Source: Deltaproteobacteria bacterium (GTDB lineage Bacteria > Myxococcota > Kuafuiibacteriia > Kuafuiibacteriales > Kuafuiibacteriaceae). Taken from it: DNA of 64,000 nt. How positions within the stretch are numbered: position 1 is the stretch's first letter; each line of letters begins with the position of its first letter. The translations under genes and the position numbers were made by a program. This document shows positions 55,901-64,000 of this stretch, piece after piece. Under the pieces are notes generated by a model, which saw nothing but the letters and a program-made list of their open reading frames with translations, did not search any database and had not been told where the DNA came from. The stretch is from assembly GCA_016713425.1 (NCBI GenBank), contig JADJPE010000005.1, positions 5,616,501 to 5,680,500 on the forward strand, read 5' to 3'.

Positions 55901-56501
55901 GCCCGCCACCGTCGCTCCATGATGCATGCGCCTTCTCGTAGGCATCCATCTCGAGTCCGTACTTGTATTTCGATTTCTCCCAGTAGAGCTCTGCGAGCCG
56001 AAAGATCATCTCCGCCTTCTGGCTCTCTCGCGCCCGAGGAATGAGCTTCTTGAGCTCCTCGATAGCCTCATTGCGCTTCTCGTCCGCCTGACGTGTCCGA
56101 GAGATCGATCGCTCATCCAGGATCGTGTCGACATGAAAGGACGCGGCCGTTTCCGAGCCGAGACGAGCCTCGTTGGCCGCCTGCGACCCCGCCGGCGTCG
56201 TATCAGAGGCCGCCGCCTCACCTTCTGCCCCGCTGGCGCTTGATCCCTCGCCCGGAGAAGCGGTCTTCTTCCTCCGACCTCGCTTCTTCGGCTTCGATTT
56301 GCCCTTCCGAGCCTTCCCGCTGGGGGCAGCCCAGACCGCAGGCGTGGATCCCACGGTGAAGTCCCCATCGACGCCCGGAATTCCGCCCAGGACGAGAAGC
56401 CCGATCAGGCCGCCACACAGCCGCGCCGAAATCGAAGTCGAGGTTGAGTATTGAAGCGCCGCCCGTCGCGGCTGGAGTCGAACACAAAAAGCCTTCATCA
56501 A
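52971..56501 (-). CDS. gltD: Large periplasmic TPR protein, GltD (AgmU/AgnA)-like
   Basis: 1176 residues; the Myxococcus protein is of similar size. An N-terminal signal sequence (ARLCGGLIGLLVLGGIPGVD) is followed by a basic, low-complexity segment (GKARKGKSKPKKRGRRKK) and a long superhelix of TPR-like pairs (LKKLIPRARESQKAEMIFRL, AVDHYWTLVKRFPKSRLVP, YERIIERWPSDPL-like). Periplasmic GltD stacks along the Glt complex. Neighbours on both sides fit the same complex. Confidence 0.75.
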   Translation of the reverse strand: MMKAFCVRLQPRRAALQYSTSTSISARLCGGLIGLLVLGGIPGVDGDFTVGSTPAVWAAPSGKARKGKSKPKKRGRRKKTASPGEGSSASGAEGEAAASDTTPAGSQAANEARLGSETAASFHVDTILDERSISRTRQADEKRNEAIEELKKLIPRARESQKAEMIFRLAELYWEKSKYKYGLEMDAYEKAHASWSDGGGQGPAPELKAFVRESDLIKRNALKLYEKVLTDYPDYPRNDAVLFYLGYNEYEDGEKKKAVDHYWTLVKRFPKSRLVPDAYLQLGEHFFSDNDVVRARKAFELALSTQEARVHNYALYKLAWCDYNVQEFERGIKRLKDVIERSEEGNKDRKAVQLKSEALRDLALFFSSVDQVEEAYAYFKAKGGEEIALRYMTALSSLYQKQGKWPLQVQSCRLLLEKFPMNDKAPELQAQIVQAYSQLNQKDKVRQEVERLVDLYRPGTPWSESQKARGAQGLAALEYAYDVTESSLRELVTDYHRDAQKRKDVATYKLARDIYAKYLDAFSDTDYAYQMRFFYAEVLWALKEWKHAAEEYGRVVRTKTEGKAPGKYARLAAYNAILAWEKMAAEGETGALTSGMKIVESKEKGRTDARRITKLRLKALNQGESYEEQTIPDVELSLSRACDVYFKIADPKDEELPAIKFKAAYVYYRHNHFVAAAERYFEIIERWPSDPLAKKSAHLIMDSLNVQEKWDELEKYARAFLDNERLAGRDPNFHKEVQALLQGAAYKSIQVAEVAARKLDDPEKGRALGAVARRFRRLRKEFPKSPYADKALYSAVLIYNQANQLDRAIKAATLMASAYKDSEYSAENLLLLAGFHERIADFEGSADLYTKFFETYHAKAKRNPNPKAADALFNAGIYYEGLGDTKRAADRFNTYVREFASRPDAADVYWRICDLSEQEKAWKQAAECFDAFQTRFKKADPGKVFESRYRVALNLEKQKKKPLALKEYKWLVSEFPKLPAAARESDGVRTAGARAAFELLEPEYESYRRLKVTLNRKSLLKKAQTADELACVSTDDKACKTQGKFLAILGYGSGDYGIAALTRMGQVYRGMADSIRSAPIPRNLTEDQLEIYRAELDSVALGPEEKAIEAFENALGKAYELNIYNAWTSLAQENLRELNPNKFPDPQKPKFMGADGLVVISIRGENTRPASGGGQG

Positions 56502-56612
56502 ACGTCCTCAGTCCCCCGCACCGCAACGACTCTCGTGGCGCGCGGCGCGCCTGGACTCTGCACGAGACGCCGGCTCGGCCGCGAGCCGGCAAAGATCCGA
56601 TGACGCAAAACT

Positions 56613-58142
56613 CTACTCAAACACTTCGGGTACGCACTCATTCTTGATGGAATGTTCATAGTAGCCCAGTTCGTCGAGCCAGTACTCTCCTAGGAAAGCC
56701 CAATACTGGTACGTCGCGTCGGGAACGATGGGCCGCGGGCCCTTGGCACGCGGCCCCTTGGTGATATCCTTGCCCGCCTCGAGCATCTTCCGCTCGGCGT
56801 CTGCGGTTTCGAACTTGATGATTCGCGCCTGGTTCAGGAAGTCGTCCAAGAACGCGACCTCACGTTTGAGCTGTTGGCGGACGAGTTTTCCCGTAAGCGC
56901 GACCCGCTGTTCCCGCTCCTGCTCGAAGAAGGACAAGAGCGCCGCCTTGAATCGGCCCTCCGGAAACTCCGCGGTCGCACGCGCAAGTTCACTGTCGACG
57001 CGACGGACATGGCCCAAGAACCTCGCAAAACGCCGGTTGTTGGCAAGCTGCCGGCGAATCTGCTCGGGGAAGGCGGGATTCCCATCAACCACGACCTCCA
57101 CCATCTCCGCGTCCGTGTGCTCCCCCTCCAGCCAAGGGATCAGCGCCTCCGCAACGGGTTCGTAGAGTCTGAAGAAGTCATCAAGTGTCTTACGGACACG
57201 ATCGAAATGACAGAGCTGGAAGTACGTCGTCGCCTTGAGGACCCAGGATTCGGCGCGATATCGATCATCGAAGTATGGCGACTGGATCGCATGCACCATG
57301 CCGAGCGCCCGCCCAAACTGCCCCGTCTGGAAGTAGGCCCATCCAGACTCGAACATCGCGTCGTACCAGTCCTCGGAGAATCGAGGAACCTTTTCGTAGA
57401 ATTCAACGCTGCCTTTGAAATCGCCCTGCGAATAGTAGGCGCGCGCCTTTCCGAGCACCGCCAGGTGATGGAGCTTCTTGTCTTCGTTCGCCTTCGACTC
57501 ACCGAGCCGGCGCTCCACTTCGGAGAAGTAGCGAATCGCCTCCGAGTAGTCATCCGAACCCTGCTCAGCCACCGTCTTCACCGCCATGATGGCGAGAAGG
57601 TAGCGAGCCTTCGCGTAGTACGGCGACCGCTCGCCCACCGCCTCGAGGAAGGACTTCGCCTCTGCATAGTTGCCGCGCCGCTGCGTGATCATGCCGATCA
57701 GGTAGTGGGCCGCATCGCTGTCGGCTTCAGCCAAATATCCGAACGCCCGAGAGTATCCACGATCGATGACGCCCGGAACCAGCGTGTCGTCATCCAGGGC
57801 GGCCGCCACGCGCAGCAGCCCGCGAACGGCCTTCAGGAAATACGGATGTCCCTCACCCGACGTGAAGACTTCACCATAGAACTGGTAGGCGGGCAGAAGA
57901 TAGCCCGCCTTGTAAAGACTGTGCGCGAGATAGTATTCGGCCTTGCCCTTCGTCGCCGGATCTGGGGCCGCGAGCATGACATCGTAAAAGAGAAAGGCGG
58001 CGTCCGCGTACTTGTCCTCATTGTACGTGCGAATGGCTTGGTCGATGCCTTCCGCGAAGGCGACACGACTCCCGCCGCAGGCAAGGGCCACCGACACCAA
58101 GGCCAGGGTGCGCAGAGGCAAAGCGCCTCGATGGGTCCACAT
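56613..58142 (-). CDS. gltC: Exported TPR protein, GltC-like
   Basis: 509 residues with a signal peptide (LRTLALVSVALACGGSRVAF) and helical repeats: KAEYYLAHSLYKAGYLLPAY, LIGMITQRRGNYAEAKSFLE, VLGKARAYYSQGDFKGSVEF. The C-terminal quarter is a charged coiled region. Its position between two beta-barrel genes and the GltD-like gene matches GltC, which in Myxococcus is encoded with GltB and GltA. It begins 5 bp after the GltB-like stop. Confidence 0.7.
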   Translation of the reverse strand: MWTHRGALPLRTLALVSVALACGGSRVAFAEGIDQAIRTYNEDKYADAAFLFYDVMLAAPDPATKGKAEYYLAHSLYKAGYLLPAYQFYGEVFTSGEGHPYFLKAVRGLLRVAAALDDDTLVPGVIDRGYSRAFGYLAEADSDAAHYLIGMITQRRGNYAEAKSFLEAVGERSPYYAKARYLLAIMAVKTVAEQGSDDYSEAIRYFSEVERRLGESKANEDKKLHHLAVLGKARAYYSQGDFKGSVEFYEKVPRFSEDWYDAMFESGWAYFQTGQFGRALGMVHAIQSPYFDDRYRAESWVLKATTYFQLCHFDRVRKTLDDFFRLYEPVAEALIPWLEGEHTDAEMVEVVVDGNPAFPEQIRRQLANNRRFARFLGHVRRVDSELARATAEFPEGRFKAALLSFFEQEREQRVALTGKLVRQQLKREVAFLDDFLNQARIIKFETADAERKMLEAGKDITKGPRAKGPRPIVPDATYQYWAFLGEYWLDELGYYEHSIKNECVPEVFE

Positions 58143-58146
58143 ACGA

Positions 58147-59145
58147 TCAGTTCTCCTCGCCCCCGATAAGGAAGCTTATCCCGGCGTTGATGAAGATGTT
58201 GTTTCGGATGGCGTCGGTGAAGACTTGCTCGCTGGCGATCTCGCCCTCGGGCGGCTGATAGACCCGCGCCGGGAAGATGTAGTCGCGGACTTCGAGCTTC
58301 AAACCTATCGTGTTCGAGAAATAGAAGCGAACGCCGCCCGCCACCGAAGCCATCACTCTGAGCGTGTTCGGCTCGTAGACTTCTTCGACCTTACCATCGA
58401 CCACATCGGCCGAAGTTTCTGGGCAAACCGGTGGATCGAACCCGCGGTTCGGATCGAGGGCTTTCGTCGGTTCGCACCGAACTCGTGTCATTCCGACCGC
58501 TGCCCCGGCGCCCACATAGAAGCTGAAGTTTCCAAGCGGCGCGCCGAAGATCTGCATCTTCCCGTAAACAGGGCTCCACTGAAAACCCAACCCCGAAGCC
58601 CAAAGCATCTGCGTCAGCTTCGCGACCTCGGGTCGCAAGAGACCGTCGGCAAAGATTTCGGAGGTCAAGCCGGAAGCGGACGGGAACAAGAACAACCCAA
58701 AGGCCTCGAGCCCAAAGTTTTCGGCGACGTGATACGTCACGCTCGCGGCAGGCCCCAAGGCGCGAACGAACCGGTCGGAGAAAGAGGATGTGAAAAGCGG
58801 CGTCAGCTCGAGCTTCCCTTTGAGCAGATACGCCTTGCGCTGAACGGCGTAGATCGTCTCTTCGTTGTCGGCAATCCGAGGGAAGGCGCTGTCCGCGGCC
58901 GAAGTCCACGCATCCTCCGACGGCTTCGTTTCGGAGCGATCCGCCTGCTCGGTCGTCGCCGCGACGTCCGCGACCTCCGCGACCTCCGCGACCTCCGGGC
59001 CAGCCGGAGGCGCATCCTCAGCATAGGCCAGCGACCCGAACGATGCGGGCAGGACCAAAAACGCCAAGGAACTCAAGCCAAGTCCCAAGCAACCAAGCCG
59101 GCGCTTAGACGCGAACAGGGACCGCGAGAAAGTTGTCGTCGTCAT
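58147..59145 (-). CDS. gltB: Outer-membrane beta-barrel protein, GltB-like
   Basis: 332 residues with an N-terminal signal (LSSLAFLVLPASFGSLAYA) and an acidic linker. Amphipathic strands follow: KGKLELTPLFTSSFSDRFVR, TYHVAENFGLEAFGLFLFP, GKMQIFGAPLGNFSFYVGAG and VAGGVRFYFSNTIGLKLEVR. Its ATG overlaps the stop of the upstream barrel gene (ATGA). Pairing of two similar barrels before a TPR gene is the GltA-GltB-GltC order. Confidence 0.65.
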   Translation of the reverse strand: MTTTTFSRSLFASKRRLGCLGLGLSSLAFLVLPASFGSLAYAEDAPPAGPEVAEVAEVADVAATTEQADRSETKPSEDAWTSAADSAFPRIADNEETIYAVQRKAYLLKGKLELTPLFTSSFSDRFVRALGPAASVTYHVAENFGLEAFGLFLFPSASGLTSEIFADGLLRPEVAKLTQMLWASGLGFQWSPVYGKMQIFGAPLGNFSFYVGAGAAVGMTRVRCEPTKALDPNRGFDPPVCPETSADVVDGKVEEVYEPNTLRVMASVAGGVRFYFSNTIGLKLEVRDYIFPARVYQPPEGEIASEQVFTDAIRNNIFINAGISFLIGGEEN

Positions 59146-59951
59146 CGCGCGCCTCCAAAAGCGAACTGAAAACCAGCCTGCGCATGCAAGTCATAGGTCA
59201 GACCGCTTTCGCTGGGATCGGGCTCGGGGAACACGAAATCCCGGACCTCGAGACGAAGCGCCAGGCTTTGCCCACCCTCGGTCTCAAAGAAGTAGAGCCG
59301 AAAGCCCAATCCAAAGTTGAAGACCGGCGTTGTCTTGGAGACGAACGCCTTCGTCTCACCGGCCCCGTTTTGCCGCCGGACGCCCGCCACGCCACCCCCG
59401 AGCAAGGCGTAGACATCAAACGATGGGTCGAAGGTGGAGGCGAAGGAAACCTTGCCGTAGATGGGCACGAGAACCAGATCGGCGCTGGCCTGCCACTGCA
59501 ACTGGTAGAGGTCAGAAAACGCCGGCTCCTCAGCAAGCTTCGTGCGAACTTGGGCCATGATGTCGGACTCTTGCCCAGAGAAGTATCCGCCCGAGAGCTC
59601 CACACCAAATAAGTCGGTGAGGCTGTACTCATACGTCATCATGCCGCCCACGGACTCGACGAACTTCGTGACGATGCCCGTCGTGAACATCAGCGAGAGC
59701 TGATGGGCGCCGCCGTTGCTGAACCGCTTGTCGAGAAGCACCGGCAACGAGGCCGGCTCCTCGCCTCCTTGAAGCGCAAAGGCGGGTCGATCCCAAGCGG
59801 CGGCGCCACACAGGAGCAGTAGCCCCAGCGCAAGCCGAAGCCGCGCGCGCTTGGAAGAGGAAACGGCCAAAGGTGGCGCGCTTTGCCCCGAATCACCAGA
59901 AGAACGTGGGTTCCAGGGGACCGAATTCGGCTCTCTATCGTCGTGGCTCAT
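59142..59951 (-). CDS. gltA: Outer-membrane beta-barrel protein, GltA-like
   Basis: 269 residues from ATG 59951 (the longer frame to 60368 is antisense to pdxJ and looks random). A signal peptide (LRLALGLLLLCGAAAWDRP) is followed by barrel strands (GAHQLSLMFTTGIVTKFVES, LTDLFGVELSGGYFSGQESD, GLGFRLYFFETEGGQSLALR) ending AGFQFAFGGAR. The last strands (LEVRDFVFPEPDP) resemble those of the next gene (LEVRDYIFPARVY), so the two are paralogues. Confidence 0.65.
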   Translation of the reverse strand: MSHDDREPNSVPWNPRSSGDSGQSAPPLAVSSSKRARLRLALGLLLLCGAAAWDRPAFALQGGEEPASLPVLLDKRFSNGGAHQLSLMFTTGIVTKFVESVGGMMTYEYSLTDLFGVELSGGYFSGQESDIMAQVRTKLAEEPAFSDLYQLQWQASADLVLVPIYGKVSFASTFDPSFDVYALLGGGVAGVRRQNGAGETKAFVSKTTPVFNFGLGFRLYFFETEGGQSLALRLEVRDFVFPEPDPSESGLTYDLHAQAGFQFAFGGAR

Positions 59952-60078
59952 CGCGATCAGTGCGGAGTCGCTACCACGCTGAATGGGGACAGGCAACCTG
60001 CGAATCCCGCCCTCCCCCTGCTGACGGACGCCACCGGGGACGCCACGGGGGACGCCGACGCCACGGGGACGACGCGGT

Positions 60079-60813
60079 CTACGCGCGCGCCTCGCGCAGA
60101 AGCTGAACCATGTCACGCACCGCCGGCTCAAAGCCCACCATGAGCGCACGAGCCACCACCGCGTGGCCAATGTTGAGTTCCTGGATCTCGGCGATGCGCG
60201 CGACCGGAAGCACGTTGTAGTAGTGAAGCCCGTGGCCTGCCGCCACGCCCATTCCAACTTTGGTGGCGGTCTTCGCGACATCCAGGATCTTCGCAAGTTC
60301 GTCCGTGCGCTCCTTGAAGCTGCGACTCTCCGCGTAGCGCCCAGTATGGATCTCGATCGCATGGGCATCCACTTTGTGCGACGCTCGAACCTGGTCGAGG
60401 TCGGGATCGATAAAGAGTGACGTCCGGATGCCGCCTTCCTTCAGAAAGCGAATCGCGCGCTGAATGGGCTCGCGGTTCTGTGCGACATCGAGCCCGCCCT
60501 CCGTCGTGATTTCGTCGCGCCGCTCCGGGACCAGTGTCACCGTGTCCGGCCGAACCTTTAGTGCAATGCCGACCATCTCTTGGGTCGCCGCCATCTCAAG
60601 GTTGAGCTCGGTCTTCACGACGCGCCGCAGGAGGTCGACATCCCGATCCTGGATATGCCTCCGATCCTCCCGCAAATGGACAGTAATCTGATCGGCCCCC
60701 GCCAACTCACAAAGGAGAGCCGCCTCCACCGGATCGGGATACATGGCGCGCCGAACCTGGCGAAGCGTCGCCACATGATCCACGTTCACACCCAAACGAC
60801 AACGAATCCCCAT
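60079..60813 (-). CDS. pdxJ: Pyridoxine 5'-phosphate synthase
   Basis: 244 residues, the normal PdxJ length, starting at ATG 60813 after GGAGGAGG. The family signatures are GVNVDHVATLRQVRR (N-terminal Asn and Asp-His), QITVHLREDRRHIQDRD, FIDPDLDQVRASHKV, EIHTGRYAE and GHGLHYYNV. PdxJ condenses aminoacetone phosphate with deoxyxylulose phosphate in the DXP-dependent vitamin B6 pathway. It lies 68 bp after glmM in the same direction. Confidence 0.95.
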   Translation of the reverse strand: MGIRCRLGVNVDHVATLRQVRRAMYPDPVEAALLCELAGADQITVHLREDRRHIQDRDVDLLRRVVKTELNLEMAATQEMVGIALKVRPDTVTLVPERRDEITTEGGLDVAQNREPIQRAIRFLKEGGIRTSLFIDPDLDQVRASHKVDAHAIEIHTGRYAESRSFKERTDELAKILDVAKTATKVGMGVAAGHGLHYYNVLPVARIAEIQELNIGHAVVARALMVGFEPAVRDMVQLLREARA

Positions 60814-60881
60814 CGGTATCCTCCTCCGCCCCTTGAGCTCGAAGCCGCTGGCCTCAGAGTTCTCGGCCCGGACGGCCCACC

Positions 60882-62240
60882 CTAAACGCCGATCTCCTTC
60901 TTGACGGTCTCGGCGATTTCCTCAGCCTGCGCTCGGGTACGGTCCGGGTCCGGTCCTTCGACCATGACCCGCAGCTTGTTTTCCGTCCCGCTGTACCGCA
61001 CAAGAACGCGCCCGTCCTGTCCCAAAACACGCTCAACGTCCGCAATGGCGCGACTCGTTTCCTTCAGCGTATCGATCGGGGGCTTTCGGCTTACCGCGAC
61101 GTTGATGAGATGTTGCGGGAGGCGTTCGAATACCGTCGCCAACTCCGAGAGCTTTCGGCCGGAGCGCACCATGACTTCCAGAAGCATCAGCCCAGCGACG
61201 CAGCCGTCCCCAGTCGAGGTATGCTGCAAGAAAACCAGGTGCCCAGACTGCTCGCCTCCAAGGACGTAGCCATTTTCCCGCATGCATTCGACGACATGAC
61301 GATCGCCGACCGGCGTCCGGACGACCTTGGCCCCAACCTCGGCCATCGATCGCTCAAGGCCCACGTTCGACATGACCGTCGCGACGAGCGTGTTCTTGGG
61401 CAGTTTACCTTTGGCCATGAAATCGCGACCGCAGATCGCCATCACGGCGTCGCCATCGACGATCTTGCCGCGCTCATCGACCACGATCACCCGATCGGCG
61501 TCGCCATCGAGCGCAATCCCCGCGTCCGCCCGATGCTCGACAACGGCTGCGCACAGCTTCTCGGGGTGAACCGCCCCGCACGCCGCATTGATGTTGCGCC
61601 CGTCTGGTGCAACCCCGATCGGGATCACCTGCGCGCCCAGCTCCTCGAAGATCTGGGGCGCCACCACGTACGAGGCCCCGTGCGCACAGTCGACGACCAA
61701 TTTGAGCCCATCCAGCGAGAGCTCGGGATCGAAAACCTGCTTCACGAACTGTACATAGCGACCACGCGCGTCTTCGATCTTCCTCGTCTTCCCGATATCC
61801 ATCGCCGTCGGTCGAATCGACTCGATGAGGCCCGTCTCAACCAGCTGCTCTATCCTCGCCTCGATCTCATCGGCCAACTTGAAGCCATCGCTTCCGAAGA
61901 ACTTGATGCCGTTGTCCTGGAAAGGGTTGTGGGACGCGCTGATCACAATACCGGCGTCGGCACGCATCGAGCGGGTCAAGAAGGCGATGGCGGGCGTAGG
62001 CAGCGGGCCGGTCAAGATGACATCCACGCCGAGCGAGCAGACCCCAGACGCGATCGCGAACTCCAGCATGTAGCCCGAAATCCTCGTATCCTTTCCGATC
62101 AGGATCCGATGCCGGTGATGCCCATGCTTGCTGACGTGCGCGATCGCGCGCCCAAGCTTCAGCGCCACTTCGGCGGTCATTGGGTATTCGTTCGCAACCC
62201 CGCGGACACCGTCCGTCCCGAACAACTTACGTTCAAGCAC
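60882..62240 (-). CDS. glmM: Phosphoglucosamine mutase
   Basis: 452 residues from GTG 62240, preceded at the right distance by AAGGAGGAG and by the folP stop with one base between, so translation is coupled. Key sites: FGTDGVRGVAN, the phosphoserine loop in VISASHNPFQDNG, the metal loop IALDGDADRVIVVD, EQSGHLVF, and the phosphate-binding RYSGTENKLRVMVEG. GlmM converts glucosamine 6-phosphate to the 1-phosphate for UDP-GlcNAc. The folP-glmM order is widespread in bacteria. Confidence 0.96.
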   Translation of the reverse strand: MLERKLFGTDGVRGVANEYPMTAEVALKLGRAIAHVSKHGHHRHRILIGKDTRISGYMLEFAIASGVCSLGVDVILTGPLPTPAIAFLTRSMRADAGIVISASHNPFQDNGIKFFGSDGFKLADEIEARIEQLVETGLIESIRPTAMDIGKTRKIEDARGRYVQFVKQVFDPELSLDGLKLVVDCAHGASYVVAPQIFEELGAQVIPIGVAPDGRNINAACGAVHPEKLCAAVVEHRADAGIALDGDADRVIVVDERGKIVDGDAVMAICGRDFMAKGKLPKNTLVATVMSNVGLERSMAEVGAKVVRTPVGDRHVVECMRENGYVLGGEQSGHLVFLQHTSTGDGCVAGLMLLEVMVRSGRKLSELATVFERLPQHLINVAVSRKPPIDTLKETSRAIADVERVLGQDGRVLVRYSGTENKLRVMVEGPDPDRTRAQAEEIAETVKKEIGV

Positions 62241-62241
62241 C

Positions 62242-63150
62242 TCAAACTCCTCCTTGAATCCTGCCCGCCTCTTCGGGGGGCACGGTCGTCGGCCGAACCA
62301 CGGCATCCGCAACCGCGACCACGTCCGCCATCTCACTCACATCATGGACCCGCACAAAGTCGGCGCCCGCAGCGATGGCGAGCGCGACGGAGGCCGCGGT
62401 TCCGAACGCGCGGTCTTCGACGCCCTTTTGCGTGATCGCCCCGATGAACGCTTTTCGACTGGTCCCCACGAGGATGGGGCATGCGAGCGATCGCTTCAGA
62501 ATCGAAAGACCCCGGAGAATCTCGAGGTTCTGTGCCGTCGTCTTCCCGAAGCCGATCCCGGGATCGACCACCAGGCTCGCCCGACCGATCCCCGCCGCGA
62601 GCGCAGCCTCGATGCGGAGGCTGAGGGCGGCCTCTACGCTCTTGAGCACACCGCCCGGATACTCAATCGTCCCGAGTTGCATCCGGCTCGGTCGATCGCG
62701 CGTATGGGTCAAGACGACAGGGACACCGGCGGCCGCGACGACCCGTGGCATCTCATCGTCGAAGCTCATGCCCGAGATGTCATTGACCAGGCTTGCCCCA
62801 GCCTCGAGGGCTCGCCGCGCAACCTCGGCCTTGGTCGTATCGACCGAAATGGGTCCAACGCCCCGTTTAGACAACGCTTCGACCACCGGGATCACGCGGC
62901 GTAGCTCTTCGTCGACCGTGACGGGCACGGATCCCGGCCGCGTCGACTCTCCCCCGATGTCAAGGGCGTCGGCCCCCTCGTCCATCAGACGCAGCGCGGT
63001 GTCCACCGCGCCCTCGAGCGCGAAGGACTGACCGCCGTCCGAGAACGAATCCGGCGTCACATTCACGACCCCCAGGATCAGGGTCCGCCGCCCAAGATCT
63101 GGGAACAACTGACGAACGGACACGCCCGGCACCACGAGGCCACCATGCAT
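62242..63150 (-). CDS. folP: Dihydropteroate synthase
   Basis: About 302 residues from ATG 63150 (MHGGLVVPG), chosen for the AGGAAG ribosome site; the frame extends to 63213 without a good site. Signatures: LILGVVNVTPDSFSDGG, DEGADALDIGGESTRPGS, the VDTTKAEVARRALEAG segment, LVNDISGM, VVDPGIGFGKTTAQNLEILR and LVGTSRKAFIG. FolP joins p-aminobenzoate to the pterin pyrophosphate in folate synthesis and is the sulfonamide target. Confidence 0.95.
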   Translation of the reverse strand: MHGGLVVPGVSVRQLFPDLGRRTLILGVVNVTPDSFSDGGQSFALEGAVDTALRLMDEGADALDIGGESTRPGSVPVTVDEELRRVIPVVEALSKRGVGPISVDTTKAEVARRALEAGASLVNDISGMSFDDEMPRVVAAAGVPVVLTHTRDRPSRMQLGTIEYPGGVLKSVEAALSLRIEAALAAGIGRASLVVDPGIGFGKTTAQNLEILRGLSILKRSLACPILVGTSRKAFIGAITQKGVEDRAFGTAASVALAIAAGADFVRVHDVSEMADVVAVADAVVRPTTVPPEEAGRIQGGV

Positions 63151-63264
63151 GCCACTTCCTGAGTGGTCTCGGCAACTGGCCCGCGCATGGTTTCCGAAGG
63201 CGGGGGGCGTCATCGGTCGAAAGTTGCAAGACTTTCAGCGCGCGGGGCCGCTAGATGTAGGGAC

Positions 63265-64000
63265 GTGTCGGGCGCCAGACGTTTGAGCAGGGTCCATGAA
63301 CCGGTGCTGCGGCAAACCGCGTTCTCCATCGAGCATATGTCGCCCGGCGGCATCGAGCGCGCCGAACCCGGGCTAGCGAGCCTGGCTGACATCGGGGGCG
63401 CGGTTCAGCGACTTTCTCAGATCGCGACCCGGCCCGGCACGCCGGATATCAAGCGGCGAGCCCTGCAGCAGCTCCTGGCGCGCGCACGGGAACTGGAGGC
63501 CCGCATCGTGGACGAAGGCACGGACGCCGTCGTCTACCTCGACGAGGCCGAGTTCGCGCTGAAGCCCCGACTCCGCAGCGCCGCGATCGAGATCGACTTT
63601 TCGTTTGGCGACCGTGACGGCCGCGTGGGGATCGAGGACCTTGGCACGGCCCGTCAGCACTACGGACAGGTTCGCGGACCGGTCGGCTGGAACCGACTCC
63701 TGCTGACCGACGAGATCGAGCGCCGACTTTATCCGGAGAGAACGCTTCGGACCACTGAAGGCTTGCGCCTTCTACCCGACGACTGGCTGAGCGGTCCACC
63801 GGATCCCCTCGCCAAGCTCAAGAAAGTCGCCCGGCACCTCGACGACAGCGCACTCGCCCGAACCTACGCCGACGTGGCCGCCCGACTGGCGACCGTCGCC
63901 GCCACCGACCTCGATGCCGAACTCGCTTCGATTTTCGAAAGCGCCCTCGTCCTCCTTGGAACCGAGATCCGCGGCCGAAACAGCGTCCGACCCACGATCA
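63265..64000 (+). CDS. Uncharacterised protein, runs off the right edge
   Basis: A frame from GTG 63265 (GTAGGGAC just upstream) remains open to the window end, 245 codons. An ATG at 63337 is an alternative start. It is helical and charged, with an acidic stretch (ELEARIVDEGTDAVVYLDEA) and no signal peptide or motif that I recognise. It is divergent from folP; both promoters should lie in 63151-63264. Confidence 0.6.
   Translation, partial: MSGARRLSRVHEPVLRQTAFSIEHMSPGGIERAEPGLASLADIGGAVQRLSQIATRPGTPDIKRRALQQLLARARELEARIVDEGTDAVVYLDEAEFALKPRLRSAAIEIDFSFGDRDGRVGIEDLGTARQHYGQVRGPVGWNRLLLTDEIERRLYPERTLRTTEGLRLLPDDWLSGPPDPLAKLKKVARHLDDSALARTYADVAARLATVAATDLDAELASIFESALVLLGTEIRGRNSVRPTI

Noticed and set aside
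53730..55922. 730-codon + strand frame opposite the GltD-like gene
   Set aside because: Antisense shadow; the minus-strand protein has TPR periodicity and a signal peptide, the + strand product has no recognisable domain.

Overview
The window looks like a piece of a GC-rich deltaproteobacterial (Myxococcota-type) chromosome. The strongest taxonomic signal is the right third. It carries a merged set of genes resembling the myxobacterial Glt trans-envelope machinery (GltA to GltH order), a TPR/cyclic-nucleotide-binding protein, and the housekeeping genes pdxJ, glmM and folP, all leftward. There are no rRNA genes and I recognised no tRNA genes.

Positions 1-22,400 are a mobile-element graveyard with defence-type cargo. 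They hold an IS110 transposase running off the left edge, pieces of IS91, IS481-like, IS21 and IS3 elements, and fragments of ordinary genes (treY, a HAD-GH65 trehalose-metabolism fusion, spmB, a UvrD-type helicase, a HEAT-repeat protein, an HD phosphohydrolase). Two nearly identical 2.14 kb direct repeats (894-3033 and 16154-18295) bracket about 15.3 kb. Inside that interval are intact-looking genes: a protein with a C-terminal TIR/SLOG-like nucleotide-binding domain (3688-5244), and a two-gene operon of an SNF2/RapA-type helicase and an Hsp70/actin-fold ATPase with a zinc-finger tail (14408 down to 9440), preceded by a strong inverted repeat. The operon is the best candidate here for an undescribed defence system.

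Positions 22,690-26,420 are a CRISPR adaptation locus: 16 identical 36-nt repeats with 15 spacers, a probable leader, cas2, and a cas4-cas1 fusion typical of type I-G (formerly I-U). No interference genes are present in the window. Upstream of cas4-1 are a reverse transcriptase remnant lacking its catalytic block and an internally deleted IS66 copy.

Positions 29,050-36,590 encode a very large SpvB/TcB/RHS lipoprotein ending in a PIN-type nuclease toxin domain, translationally coupled to a small zinc-ribbon protein that is probably its immunity protein. Positions 36,600-44,080 are a second graveyard (IS21, IS66, IS3 and ISAzo13-type pieces, a bulb-lectin pseudogene, a cytochrome c peroxidase fragment) with a second, frameshifted RHS gene ending in a HINT domain.

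Positions 44,080-63,150 are ordinary leftward chromosomal genes, most overlapping or separated by a few bases, so they probably form a few long operons. The last gene (63265 onward) is divergent from folP and runs off the right edge.
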